Shown: positions 48,134-61,057 of the stretch, one piece after another | How positions within the stretch are numbered: the stretch's first letter is position 1 | Layout: each line of letters opens with the position of its first letter | Assembly (NCBI RefSeq): GCF_933775445.1 | Contig: NC_065876.1 | Location: forward strand, 25,234,001 to 25,298,000 | Direction: 5' to 3' | DNA length: 64,000 nucleotides | From: Argentina anserina | Taxonomy: Eukaryota; Streptophyta; Magnoliopsida; Rosales; Rosaceae | Notes under the pieces: generated by a model | The model's input: the letters and a program-made list of their open reading frames with translations, nothing else | Told to the model about the DNA's origin: nothing | The model's database searches: none | Position numbers and translations under genes: made by a program

Positions 48134-50042
48134 TGATAGGAGCACTTTGTGCACCGTTCTTAACATATTTTTACCTCCATTTGTACTTTGATTAGCCTTT
48201 ATTATTGTACTATTAAGTCATTGAGTTGTAGTAAGAGTCTTGGGCGGTATTGGATGCATTTTATGCTTATATGAGTTAAAAACGCAGAATTGGTCTAGAG
48301 TCCTAGTTTAAGTAGGAAACATTGTAGGACTAGGAAACCTATTTGGATTAGGAATCTTCATCTTTCTACGTTTTGGTCGCATTGGCGATATTTTGAGAAT
48401 CATTCTTGCATTAGGAATCCTTGTTAGACTAGGAAACGTACATTTGGAAAAGCCCTATTTGAACTGAAATTATTATTCCGTAACTTTCCTAATTGAACTT
48501 TCTTATTCTACTAATTTACTTGTTATAATTGGACTTAAGAGATAATTAAGGAGAACATGGAGGATGAGCCGTGAGAAAAAAAGATGGAGCCAAGTCATGC
48601 AACAATTAAATAAAAGAGATAATTAAAGAAAAATAGATGGAGTCAAGTTATGCAACAATTAAATAAAAGATTATCATTAAGAAAATAAAGTATGACATGA
48701 ATTAAGAGATTAAAGCATGAATGATGAGAGTGCCCAAAGTGGAGAGAATTAAGAAATGGAGGATGAGCCGTGAGAAAAGAAGATGGAGCCAAGTCATGCA
48801 ACAATTAAATATAAAAGATAATTAAAAAAAGAGATGGAGCCAAGTCATGCAACAATTAAATAGAAGATGATCATTAAGGAAATAAATCATAACATGATTT
48901 AATGGAATAAAACATGACATTATAATAGGAAGGAAGAAACAACATCAAAGAGAAAACCAAACGGTGCATCCCTTTTTCCTCTATATATGCATGGCTTCAC
49001 CTCTTAAATAAAATCACTTCTCATTTGCATTCAAGAGCCAAACCTTTACCAAAATACTACCTCAAACATCCTTCACCAAAACATCAAGTCATTCTCCCCC
49101 ATATACAAATTTCATCTCCACCGAAAATCACCATTGAAGACACACATCCAAGGTTCCTACAACGTGTGATTCTCGCAACTCTTCTTCATGGGTTTGTTTG
49201 TTTTGATTTTCTACAATACTATGTCTATGAAGATTGTAGTATGATGTTTGTGTGGGATTATTGTTTTGTATTAAGAATCAAAAATTTTAGATTGTTTTAT
49301 TGGATTTTTTGTTCTTTGCCAAATTGATGGTTTCCTATAATTAATGAGTTTGTATTTCTATTGTTGTGTTCTAATCATCTTTCTCATACTTTTAGATAAT
49401 TTTTAGATATGTGCATATAAATTTAGTGCTTCGATGCAGTCCCTAAAATTGTGTTTGAGTGCTAGATTCATCAATCATATTGACACAAATCGAATCATGC
49501 CCTAAGTAGGTTCGGTTTGTGTTGATTAAAAATGATAAAAATTCTGGAAATTTACATGTGAAATCATGGTGGGTGACGTCATACATGGAATATGTCTCCA
49601 ACAAAAAATTGGTGCTTAAATGTAATCTTGTTTGATTTCTACTCTAAGTGTTATTGAATTTGATTGCATGCAAATTTAGATTAGGTCATAAGTCAATCTA
49701 AATGTTAATTGAAATCTTGTATGATTAGATGATCCCCTAAAGCTCTAATTGTATTGGTGTCTAAAAAGTATGTAATTGGTCAAATTAGAATGCATGATAT
49801 GTTCGAACTTGTAATTATGTGGTGTAGTGGTAAATTTGGTTTAAATTTGTTAAAGAGAAATCGATAATGTAAATAGTAATTTAGGATTTATTTTCATTAG
49901 TAGTTAATAATCAATTTCAAACCCCCATTATTTGTTAACACTAAAAGTTTAGAGTTTCCTTCAATTCCCCGGACTGAACGATCTCTGCTTATTCTATACT
50001 AATGATGAGTTTATTCTAGACGTTTTAATTAACGACCTATCA
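48134..50042 (+). mobile_element. Solo LTR, family A copy 2 (1.91 kb)
   Basis: Begins TGATAGGAGCACTTTGTG, ends GACCTATCA, and is flanked by the perfect 5-bp repeat GAGGT (48129-48133 and 50043-50047). It is the inverted relative of the 1747-3228 element. TATATATG at 48982-48989 precedes a 100-codon open frame (49025-49327) whose middle (ITIEDTHPRFLQRVILATLL) is conserved in copy 1 on the other strand. An internal tandem duplication around 48550-48900 (blocks with GCCAAGTCATGCAACAATTA) explains its extra length over copy 1. Confidence 0.85.
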
Positions 50043-50199
50043 GAGGTGATTATATGAAGCTTCAAATTATGATTAAACTATAAAAGAAATAGCTTTAGAG
50101 ATGAAATTGACATAGAAGAATAAGAAGATCATACCTGGATTGATTCCAAATTCCCACTAACCCTAATTCCAAATAGCTTCTCTTTCTCTGAATTTTTTT

Positions 50200-50202
<3 letters not shown>

Positions 50203-50278
<76 letters not shown>
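50203..50278. repeat. (CT)n microsatellite, about 38 units
   Basis: Unusually long uninterrupted dinucleotide run, flanked by imperfectly repeated CT-rich sequence up to about 50370. Confidence 0.95.
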
Positions 50279-50281
<3 letters not shown>

Positions 50282-50400
50282 TTTCCCTAATCATCGGGCT
50301 CACTAACCCTTCTCCTTCTCTGAATTCTCTCAGACTCTCTTCGTCTCTTTTTCTCTGACTTTCCCTAATCCCCGTGCAAGCCTCACTAACCCCTCATGAC

Positions 50401-50945
50401 TAGCGCTGTCAATTTCGACACGACCCGATAACACGACTCGAAACCCGCACGAAATAAAGCAGGTTGAACCCGCACGATTAAAAAGTGGGTTAGCGGCGAG
50501 TCAACCCATCATGACCCATTTAATAAACGGGTCAACGACGGGTTAACCCGCTAACACAAAATGAACCCGCATGACACGTTTAATAAAATATTCGAACTAA
50601 ATTTTATATAAAATATGCGTACACAAGTTATTTAAAACGGTAATATTATATGTATATAAAAGTTTAGTAAGTTTTTCTCATTTTGAACTAGAATTTTGGG
50701 TAATACAATGAATGTTTTTATTTGATTATTGTTTTAGTTAGTTATCTTATCTAAAACGACAGATATATTTATTAAATGGGTTAAACGGGTTGGAAACGGG
50801 TAACCCGTTTAATAAATAGGTTGAATTTAGGTTTAAATTTTTGACACGATTATTAAATAGGTTGGGTTTAGGTTTACATTTTATAACACGCGAGACACCT
50901 TGATCCGACACGAACCCAACCCGACACGACCCATTAATAACCCTA
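50401..50945. mobile_element. hAT-like nonautonomous element with ACCCG repeats
   Basis: Left end TAGCGCTGTCAAT; the right end read backwards is TAGGGTTATTAAT. The 8-bp flanks CTCATGAC (50393-50400) and ATCATGGC (50946-50953) agree at 6 of 8 positions. Both subterminal parts are rich in ACCCG/CGGGT motifs, in the same manner as the GGGAC motifs of the 24429 element, although the sequences are different families. Confidence 0.65.
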
Positions 50946-50953
50946 ATCATGGC

Positions 50954-52560
50954 TTCATTTTTTTTATCATCTATTTTTTAATTAACAAATATGATAAAAA
51001 GATATTTTGAAGGCCCAGGCGTAGGCCTGCTTCGCCTTGCCTCAGGGCGGCCCTGGATTTCACTATCAATGAATTGATTGAAAAGAATTGAGTGGAGGAA
51101 GATTTGTGTTCTTCTTCGATCTTTTCTTCGTTTCGGTGACACCTATCAGATTGTTTCGACCAAATTAAGACATATATAATTGAAGTTTCTAGGCTGAGAG
51201 ACTGAGAGGTCACCGAACTAAAGCCATTGTCCTTATCGATATAGCTGCTACGGAAGTGCATAGATGTGGACGATGAAAGCAAATTGAAACTTCGCCTTAA
51301 GTTTTTGAATGGGAATGAGAGTGATTGGCCATGCATGTATAGGAGCAAAAACAATAGTATATTGTCGATCACATTATACATAATTGACTTCTTAACTTTT
51401 ATTTGTTTTTGTCAAAAAAAAAAACTTTTATTTGTCAAATCCGTTGTTAATAATGAACCAATAGTTCATGGACACCTATCCAGATCAGAAGAAGCTGTGG
51501 TCATTGGGGCATATGATGGATCGGTTGTGAACTTGTGATCATGCACATATAGGTGTGGATCAGTACACATGCAACTATAGATCGATGATATGTGTGAGTT
51601 GTCACAATTATCCAGTACGACCAATAGCAGTAACGTTTAATTCAGACATCAGTTGCAGGAGTACTATAGTTTTGGGAACTTCAGAGAATACATAGCTAAG
51701 AATTTGGAAAAGACTTAGATGATCAGCGACAAAGGCAGAGTATATTACTGTCTGATCTGTGGTGAGATTCGAATAATCCAGAAGGTGCAGCCTTGTTTTT
51801 GCATGTAATAAGCTAATGGGTTTCATGACTTTAGTCTTCTATGGACTTGCGCGCAGTTTTAATCATTTTCAGTTCAGTAAGTTTTTAAATTAGTTATTCG
51901 TAAGATACACGTATTATTTGTGAATTATATATATAAATTACACCGGTTATTTATCAATACTTAATAGAATAAGATTGTCAAAGTCATTTGTAATATTTTT
52001 ATGTAATTTTTTAGAAGAATTCTTTTATATAATTATATTTAATACAAAGAAAAATTATAAAATAGTATAATTTCTCATAATAAATTATAAAAAGGTCACA
52101 ATTTATTTATCAATTATAAAAATGTCATCACAATTGACTAGAAATTAAAATATAATCAACAAGTTTGGAATAAAATTTAAAAATAGTCACTTTTAAAAAA
52201 CATTCGGACAATTTTACCCTTTATTCATTATCATCAACTTATTTTTCATTCTTTTTTCTAATTTCAGCTATAACTTTGCAGTCCGGCGATGAATTTGAGA
52301 GTGGTTGGTATAGTTGGAAAGATCTCTCTCCCCTATTTCATTTAATAGCATATTCACTCCGAACTGACTAACGTACAAGGTGCGCGCAACAATCCTTGCA
52401 AGGAGTTGTCGCCGTTAATGGTGGTGCTCCAAGCAATTCTGGTGAAACAAGAGCTCAATGTTCCCTAATTCTAGTTATTATTTTCATTATGAGCATACTC
52501 ATACCAATCTCTTTTGATTTTTAACATAATTTCTCATATTTAGATATTTCCTCTTAACAT
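50954..52560. other. Intergenic sequence, mostly unrecognised
   Basis: Near 51010-51055, sequence with GGCCCAGGCGTAGGCCTG and CAGGGCGGCCCTGG looks like one end of a DNA transposon, but I found no partner end. The remainder is AT-rich without recognisable genes. Confidence 0.35.
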
Positions 52561-52570
52561 ATCATACCAA

Positions 52571-53460
52571 GGACTGAAAAATCGAAATTATCGGCGATAA
52601 TTTTGTTTTTTTGGCCTAAGGATATATCTTTCATATACAAGTTTATTTTTGTCTGATATTTTCGAAATTTCCCGATATATCGCGATATGTTCGAAATTAT
52701 TGGAAAATATCGCGATATAAACACGTTCAGCGCGCGCCATGACTACACTCCGCCACGTGTCGCTACCACAAATTAAAATTCAAACATGCTTTTGAGGGGA
52801 ATCGACACCCAATGACTTTACCATCTCAACCAAGTTGTGTTATTGTTCTTCTATGCAATTATTATGATATATACCATTTTACAAATAAAATTTGATAAAT
52901 TGTCTAATCCGAACTAATTTTACTAGTTTCTTTTTTCCTTCTTTATTATTCAACTACAAGTCAGTTGTTAGCTAATTTTTAATTTCTTTTCTTTGTTAAC
53001 TTTATTATACTATAAATATATAAAAAGATGTAATGCATTGTTGCACCACTACTATTTCATTTGTTCTTCTTAAGATTTTTCTTCCACTTACCTACTGTCA
53101 TATAAATTGATAATGAATTTATGAGAGAAGCTCAACAATGCATTATTCACTATATTCTTTTCAAGTCAATTATATGTTTATACTTTAAAATCAATTTTTA
53201 TGAATTCTCGATGGTTGTTTCATCTCAAATCACTACAATTCCTTATAGACTAAAAATTATACAATATTTTCTTATGAAATATAGTAGACAATTGATTAAA
53301 GAAACATCTCTCAAAATTACATCCAAAATTTCCATGTTTTTATTTAAATTTCCATCAATGTTCTCAATTATTTTTCAAGATCGATATTTTCCCGACATAT
53401 CCGTTGAAATTTCTATTTTTTGAACCCTCGATATTTCCGTAATTACCGATATTTTAGTCC
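52571..53460. mobile_element. Unclassified terminal-inverted-repeat element, about 0.89 kb
   Basis: Left end GGACTGAAAAATCG and right end CGATATTTTAGTCC are inverted versions of each other with few mismatches. Both ends carry copies of CGATAT or CGATAA motifs, clustered as TATCGCGATAT on the left. Only short open frames occur inside. I could not settle the target duplication (TCATAC appears near both sides but offset), so the superfamily is open. Confidence 0.55.
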
Positions 53461-53465
53461 TTCTG

Positions 53466-53955
53466 TCATACTCGCTGTCACACCCACTGTTACAGTAATT
53501 TTCACACCCCTTGTCACACCACCTGTCACACACTCACACCCCATGTCACACTACCTATCAAACTATATATCACACCCGATGTCGCACTCCATGTCACACT
53601 ACTTATCACATTCGCTGTCACACCCCGTGTCACACTACCTATCACACCTCATGTCACACTACATATCACACTGCTCTCTATGACTATGTTGTGACAAGAA
53701 GAAATAAAAAGAAGAAGAAGTAGTAAAATGACTAGAAATAACGAATTTTTGTTTATTGTTATGTGATCTTAAACTTTTCAAATCAACTAATATTATCCAC
53801 ATATCGACACTTGTATTGTCGTACATCACACCACCAGTCATACTACCTATCACACTACATATCACATTAGCTATCACATTACCTATTACACTATATGTCA
53901 CAACACAAAGTTAATGTGACTAGTAATGTGATGGGTAGTGTAACAGGTAATGTGA
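53466..53955. repeat. Degenerate TCACAC-type tandem array, partly inverted
   Basis: Imperfect units of 10-11 bp such as TGTCACACTACCTATCACAC run through 53466-53690 and again at 53820-53905. At 53910-53955 the reverse complement appears (TAGTAATGTGATGGGTAGTG), so the right part can form a hairpin. Not coding. Confidence 0.75.
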
Positions 53956-53959
53956 CTCA

Positions 53960-56410
53960 TAGATCAGAGACATAGTACCAAATCAGAAGCACAAGAGATA
54001 CATCGTTGAATAGTCACAATTTGCCAAAAAAACAGAAGAACTTCCTATGGGACACCCAGAAAACTACTTTGGTCACCCGACCATTGGTCACCATCGTCTT
54101 CAATCATCCCTCTCCATGATCTTGGGTGAAGCAGCCACACCACGATGGCGTCATAGGCCAAATCCAAGCATCATCACCGAAATCAACAAGCATCCTTCTG
54201 CAACCTAGCTCTACTCTGAAATCAACAAACCTCAGCAAATCCAATCAACCTATCCTTTGGTCGAAATCAACAACCTCAGCCACATCCATCACCGCTCCTC
54301 GACGACGGTCTTTCAGAGCTTCGGTCGCGGTGGGTTTGGCCTGGATGCGGCCGCGAAGGACGATGAGCTTGGCGGCACGATACTGATACTAGTACTCTTT
54401 CATCGACAAATTCAATCGCAACTACACCTTGTCCACCAAACAAGTACGCATTCCATCGTTGCTCAGATTTACCTGCAGATCGCTGGCAACCTCTACTCGA
54501 TCATCTAACTTGACACGTTCCGGCAAGGACGAACTCGACATTAGGAATCAAAAAGTCGACAAGGACTTGGGGAGGAAAAGAAGGCGACTGCGTGGTGCTC
54601 TGTGGCGGCGAGATCAGAATCTGACAAGGTCTTCAAGTCCATGACAACGAAATCTGAGTCCAGAACTGTAGAAGATCAAAGAAGGAAGTCGAGGACGGAG
54701 TCTCCTGAGGTAGCAGATCGGGGAAGGGATGATAATAACAGTGGCAAGTTTAGTAAATTTAATGAAATTGATGGGCAACGGTTTAAAAAATTTAAGAGAA
54801 TGACTTTTTTTTTGTAATTTTCAAATTTTGCTTGACTTTTTTATAAATACATGTATCAAATGTGATTTTTTTAAGAAGCCCTTAATACAAATGATATTTG
54901 TGGGATACTAGTTTTATAAAAGATGTGTCTTTCACAGTTTTAATCCTCCTTGATATGTTTTATTTTGGTAAATCACATTTTTACATGGTCAATATAGAGA
55001 GTTCAATTTTTTGGTGAAGCTATTGACACCAAAGTCAGACTTCCAGTTATAGGTAGTGGAGACACTAGTCTTTACCCGTGAATATTTTCACAGAAGTTAA
55101 TTTTGATTATAACTTCCCACTACCCACGTACTATCCACTACTCAGGTTTATTTTTTATTTATTTATTTTGTTTTTTATCTTATAGCTCATATGTTTATTT
55201 ATGAGAAACTAATGACATAAAAGTACATATGTCAGTTCGTAATTTGATGGTACTCTTGTGCTTGCTTTATAGTAATAGATCGAGATGCCATATCACAACA
55301 AAATAAATAATGTCTAGTAAGGTATGAAATATCCTAACTAGTACCAACCATGATTTAAAACATAATAAATCTTCATTCGCGTCTCACTCAAATTACACTG
55401 TTGTTTGTTTATATATGTGCTACAGGCCTATAGGAGCTCCGACTTTGAATATATGCGCACAAAAAAGTTGGAGAAGAGATGAACAAGAATAACAGTGTGG
55501 TGGAGAATTTTCTCTTGATTAATTTCTTGTTATGATCGATGTCACAACTACAGTGTCGAGTTTCTGGGATGCTCAATCATAATCTTTTGTCTCTTCAAAT
55601 TAGTGTCGGATGTCTCAGGATCATCCAAACCACCTTCATCACAAAATTTTCGACAATGTCCTGGATTCTCCGAATTATTTTTAGATATTTCAGAATCCGA
55701 ACCATCAAGGTGTTCCAATGTCTAATGTAGAGAAACTTCTGCAGCAGCTTCCTCAACAACAGGGCCTGAATTCTCAATTAGTGTAGCACATTTCTCAACA
55801 ACATGCCCTGAATTCTCTGGGTCTTCCCCTCTTCCGTCAGAACATATCCGCCCGGCATTTGGTACAATTGAGGAAAAAGGTTATTATTGGATCTCCCTGA
55901 GAAGTCTGCAAACTAGAAACATAAACTTAGGTCAATTAACCCTAGAAATTGAAAAAAAAAAAAAAAAAGTAAACCCAAACACGATGAAATAACCTTGGAA
56001 CGGGCGTGTTGTAGGACATAGTTGAAAGTGGTGCCTTGAGGCATGTCATTGAAGCAAGTGGTTCATCGGGTGCTCACCGGGAATGACACGGTTTTCAGCA
56101 GTGGAAACCCCTTCTGAACTTGGTAAATTTTACAGCGCGGTAGGCATAAACCACTTGAGTAGCGAGGCAGGCCGATATGCATACGCCCATCAAATTGCTT
56201 TCCTCTCTTCCCTTCCCTTCTCTTCTCTTCTCTTTTCAATTTGGGGATTTTTGATCGTCTTTACCTTCTGAACCGAGATATGACTTGGTGTAAAGATTAT
56301 ATGTAACTTTATCACCCAAAAAAAAAAAAACAAAAGACCATATGTAACTTGGTACAGTCTTGCAATTGGTGAAGAGAACAAGATGGCATAGTATCAAGAT
56401 GGGTAGGGCC
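53960..56410. other. Intergenic sequence with short, unrecognised open frames
   Basis: The frames at 54126-54386 and 54429-54817 are Ser- and Arg-rich and overlap one another in different frames, with no motif I recognise. The stretch is somewhat more GC-rich than its surroundings and might be a decayed gene or retroposon. No element ends were found. Confidence 0.3.
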
Positions 56411-56419
56411 GACTCTGAC

Positions 56420-56599
56420 GGAAGTAAATTTGTCGACTACTATTTATTTGCTCACCTTGTACTCACCCTTCTAAACTCATGTCATTTGTCTTTTCTCAAC
56501 TTATAGTTAGATAATAATTGAGCAATTAGACACATGACATGAGTTTAGAAGGGTAGACACAAAGTGGACAAATAGAGGATGGTCGGCAAATTTGTTTCC
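56420..56599. mobile_element. Foldback MITE, 180 bp
   Basis: Nearly the whole element is two inverted arms of about 70 bp that share CCCTTCTAAACTCATGTCAT and CAAATTTG-type ends (GGAAGTAAATTTG on the left, CAAATTTGTTTCC on the right), with a small loop around 56500-56525. A clear target duplication was not found. Confidence 0.75.
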
Positions 56600-59033
56600 G
56601 ACTATAAGCATGTGCAAGAGGAGTACCGTCACATGGCCGTACCCAAATTTTGGGGTCATATATATACACCTAACATGTAATTAATTATGTGAAAGAGTCC
56701 CTTTAAACAAAATTTTGAGTGGTTCAATTGGCAAACCGGTGAAATTGACTAAATTTTCACTTTTTACTAGTGCATGAGTTCGACTCACATTATTACATTG
56801 TTACTTCATACTATATTTATTTATTTCTTTTCCCCTTTTAGGCCTATTTCCTTCATCATTTTTGTTTTTTTAGTTTGTAGATACCTTTGTCAATTTGTCC
56901 AATTATGCATTTTCATAATTTTTTTTGTATTTCTTTCATCCTTTCCTTTTTCTTGATTCGTTGGGTAGACATATTACTTAATACTTATCCTTGATTTTTT
57001 TTCATATTTTTTTCATCTATTTTTAATTGATATTTTATTAAAAATAAAAGGCCGTTGTTGTTAAACTCTAAAAATATATGGTTAGGCTCAAATTAAATAA
57101 AAATAACAAAAAAAGTTGTATCCATTTGTTTGTATGCAACTGAAATTTGCAATGATATTTGCAACTAATTTTTTTAAATAATATATTCATGTATATATTA
57201 TGTAAGACCTTCTAAAAATTAGGGCCACGGTTTCAATCTCGCAAATAACCTCCTAATACAAGCTTCTAGGGCAAATGCCTCAACATAAACTAATACATGA
57301 TATATTGTGCCATGCATATCTGCAACCACCTCCACCGCCGCCTAAGTGCCTAACTGATATCGCCGGCAAGGGAACACTTGAAAGACAAATCAATGTATAT
57401 GGAACTACACAGTAGAATATAAATTTGTACTCTGGATTCTGCAAGACCATGGATTTCTCCCAACATGTGCACTACTCGAACAACTTGTACACGCAAGTTC
57501 CCTCGAAAGATCAAGATCAAAATCTAGTCAAGTCTGGTGACTTCACCACATATTCTCTAATTTGCTTTCCGAAGTTTCACCTCACTTCACTATTAGGTTC
57601 AGCAAGTTAGTGTTGGACCAACAATAAGAACCCAAGTAAGACTTTTCCGATCCAAAAATATTGACCCGGGTGTGACTCTTAGTTTATGGAATGACCGAAT
57701 GAGTCTCTTGTTACTCAATAACAAATTAAACCTGATGATCTAACCAGAAATTCTAAATTCCATTTTAGAATTGGAACCAAAGAGATCATATCTCAAGGAC
57801 TCGATTATAAGATCTAGTTGGGAGCGAGTAAGACTATGGTACACAAAAATAGCTTCATAAACACAATAGATAGCTCCATCTTTTTTAACACGTGAACCCT
57901 CTACGGCTCATGCATCACGTTTACAACAATTTTGGTGATTCCAAGCCTCTCCCATCGGACACGTGTAATCTTGCTTGACACATGCTTCACACTATGCCCT
58001 CACCCGCAGGTGATCACAGCCCCTTTATCCTTAAAGCTGGAACAATCAATCCCTTTTCCTTCTGACTGAAACACAGAGAGATCAAAAACTGGGGTTGCTT
58101 TCTGAAAGGAAAAACCCTAAATTATAATCTAACTTGTGGCTTCAAGGCACCCCAAATTAAACTCATTGACTTTATCCCTCTCTCGGTTTCAATTCTCCCC
58201 AAGGCAAGAATCTCAATCCCTCTCTGTTCCTCTGAAACTACTTGGTTTACAAACCTTTGGCTTTAAATTTTAGCACCCATGATCGAAATGCTGCAACTTT
58301 TCTTCTGCCAATTTCGTTACTTTTTTTAGTTGGGTTTATTGGAATTCCTGATTCCCGAATTGGCAAGTCTGTTTGTTATTCTGGGGTGTCTTGTATTTGA
58401 TCGCATTCGTGGCTATGTTTGGTAAATCCGTGTTTTTTCGTTCTTCTTTGGGAAAGTTCTGTTTTTGGCGATGAGGTGTTGAATCTTGTACGTGTCTGGA
58501 TTCTTTGAATCTTGACAGCTGTTGGGACTTGTTTATATACATGTATCATTGTTTTGATTCCTTCCCAGAAAAACTGAATACTGTAAAGGTAGAGCTTGAG
58601 TTGTCTTGCTACTTGACTCGGCGTAAAGAATTGAACTTTGCTAATGTCGTGTCCTGGTTGATTGCTAGGAACAAAGAGTTATTGTCATAGATGCAGAGTA
58701 ATTTCTATTTTCTCTTATTGTCCTCTCATAAGTTCGGAAATTAGACTTGGATTATGTTCATAAAGCTAAAGCAATTTCTTGGCGTTTGTTAGCTTCTGGT
58801 TAGTTCTGCATTATGGTTATGAATTTGTGAAACTCTTTGCAGTAGTTATTAAAGTTTATATGCCTGTTAGATTATGATTTTCGTTGACTAATTCTATTCT
58901 TAAGAACAATTTGACAGGCACAAACTACCCATCATATCATCTGATTCCGCTTGAGCTCTTTGGGCAGACTGGTTGTAATCATATTTCCGGCTGAAAACTT
59001 AGGAAGAAACGAGCAAAATATCTTTGACTGAAA
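56600..59033. other. Intergenic sequence and probable 5' leader of the next gene
   Basis: 56600-57900 holds nothing I recognise. About 58000-59030 is likely promoter and 5' leader of the gene at 59034, possibly with an intron in the leader, since a splice-acceptor-like TTGACAG lies near 58911-58917. The short frames here lack support. Confidence 0.35.
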
Positions 59034-61057
59034 ATGGCTTTGGCTTTTACCAATCTCTCATGGTGGTTGTGGAGTGGAAAGCAGAAGGAGCCTAGAATCT
59101 CTAATGGCAGCTGTTTAAATTCCTGCCCTGAATCGGGTGTGCGGGAATCTGATGTGTTAAAGTTTCCTACAGTGAAAGGAGGTGTTGCCTCATCATCCAG
59201 AAAGGTGAAGAGGAAATGGCATAGTCGGGAAGAAAGGAAAATTGATAAGCAGTATGATTGTGTTCTTCTTCCATCTGATGGTGAGTGTGTTTCTGGTTCT
59301 GAATCTGATGACTCTGATTGGTCGATTGGATGGCTGGAGCCTCTTGGACCTGGGTTCCAGAGTGATGATGATGCAGACGATAGTTTTGCTGTGCTGGTTC
59401 CATGTTATGGACATGCTATTCATGATATGGTGGGGAAATCAAAGAACAGAGATCAAAATAATATCGGGAGCATTTCAGATGGTAAGTGATCTTTTCATAC
59501 TTGGTTATTCTCTATTCGTAGTTTTGGATTTTTTTTCTCTTTCCCTTCAATGCTATCCTGCTCCTTGCAATACATATTATAGTTATATAAAATGTTGGCA
59601 TCAAATCTTAATGTTAAATGGTTAATAACTTTAAATTTCACGGTCTTTTGAATATTGGCTTGTGGTACTGTTAATTTGATCATAGAATACCTCTGCCGTC
59701 AATTGAGGCAACACCTTCAGGGCTCTTTTCTACTATGTCAGACATAATGTCAATTCAACTATAGATGGTTTTGGTTATTTATGTCATTGCTTCTGACCAA
59801 TTTGATGGTAATCTAAGTGAGGGTCACTGGTTTAATTTGATGAACCATTAGCCGTAAACATAATATTCTTTCCTTCTTTTGTCCTGTTCCCTCTCATCTC
59901 TGGCTAAGAGTATGAAGGAGCTTTTTAAAGTAAAAAAGTAGTCTGTACAAATTTTTATCATGGCTGTGGAGGTGTGGCATGCAGGCAATGCAAAATCCAC
60001 TGGAAAAGGTTGTGGTACCAGTTTCAGGAAAATTTCATTGACAAGAGTCCCTTGATTGCCATCAACACTTCTTCAACACTAGGCAATAAATGGTCGAGTT
60101 TTAAGAAAATGTCCTTTCCCTTAACTTTTTGCGAATACTGAAAGTGCTAGGCAATATATAATGTGGATCTTATTGTCAGCTTAGAATTGGTGCATGGCAT
60201 CACGGGATGATATTTCTCTGAACTTGGTGAATCTCAACCTACCCTTTTTCTTTCCTATAGTTCCTGTACCCTTTTTGCATCTATGGTAAAGTTTCCTATG
60301 CCGCAGTTCAAGTAAAACAACACTTTCCCAAGTGAAATGTGCAGTCATAAGAGGAAGTAAAAAAATGTCAACTACTGGCTAACTTTAAAGAACTGGATGC
60401 TCCAAATTTGGTTAGAGCTGTCATATGATATTGTCCCGAAATACCAGAAATTTTCTCCAGTATGCAGTATGTGAGGCTTAGTACAAGTTGCTGAGGCATA
60501 TATGCTTGACTTTTATTCAGTGTTATTGATTCTCTCTGTCTATGTATGGATTGGAGGCTCCATTGGACAATTGGATTGGAGTCGTTAGGAGCCTTCCCGA
60601 TTCATTTGGTTGGAATATCTAATAATTACGTGTTTGCATAAGTTATTTGCATTGATGCTGAGAGATCTCGAATATGATAGTTTTGTTGATTTTAAAGACA
60701 GATTGAATGCGGAGTAAATAATATGAACTCGTTGGGATTATTCCAACGTGTGGAGTATCCAAGGAATTTGTGGTCTTCATTAATGGTTGGTTCACCTTAT
60801 TACTGACATAGGATTGTATATATTATGTCTGATTGTTTCCTGCACCTTGAAATATGTGGTTATTCTCTTGTGATGTGGTAATTGCTGGTATGTATTGATT
60901 TGTCTCAGTTAAGCTTTTTCATGAATCCGGTTGCATCTCACTGCATTTGTTTCAATTAAATTGAACAATGTATGCTGACTCTGTCTGAATTTTGCTTCTT
61001 TGTGCAGAGAGCAAGAAATTTATGGAAGAGTGGCTCTCTTCTCTAAGAAACAGCTGA
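59034..61057 (+). CDS. Acidic plant protein of unknown function, two exons
   Basis: Predicted 165 residues; exons 59034-59481 and 61008-61057, joined by a GT-AG intron (GTAAGT donor, TGTGCAG acceptor) of about 1.5 kb with consistent phase. It starts MALAFTNLSWWLWSGKQKEP, has a basic patch (KVKRKWHSREERK) around residues 60-75, then an acidic Ser/Asp-rich stretch (SGSESDDSDWSIGWLEPLGP), and ends EEWLSSLRNS. The tail WLSSLRN and the WSIGWLEPLGPGF block look conserved rather than random. I recognise no catalytic domain, signal peptide or membrane segment. The basic-acidic make-up fits a nuclear or adaptor protein, which is only an inference. Confidence 0.7.

Noticed and set aside
49025..49327. 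100-codon open frame taken as a host gene
   Set aside because: It lies inside solo LTR copy 2 and recurs in copy 1, so it belongs to the repeat.
50980..51060. End of a further DNA transposon (CAGGGCGGCCCTGG motif)
   Set aside because: No partner end or target duplication could be found, so no element was called.
53511..53723. His/Thr-rich open frames in the TCACAC array
   Set aside because: They are simple translations of the tandem repeat in different frames.
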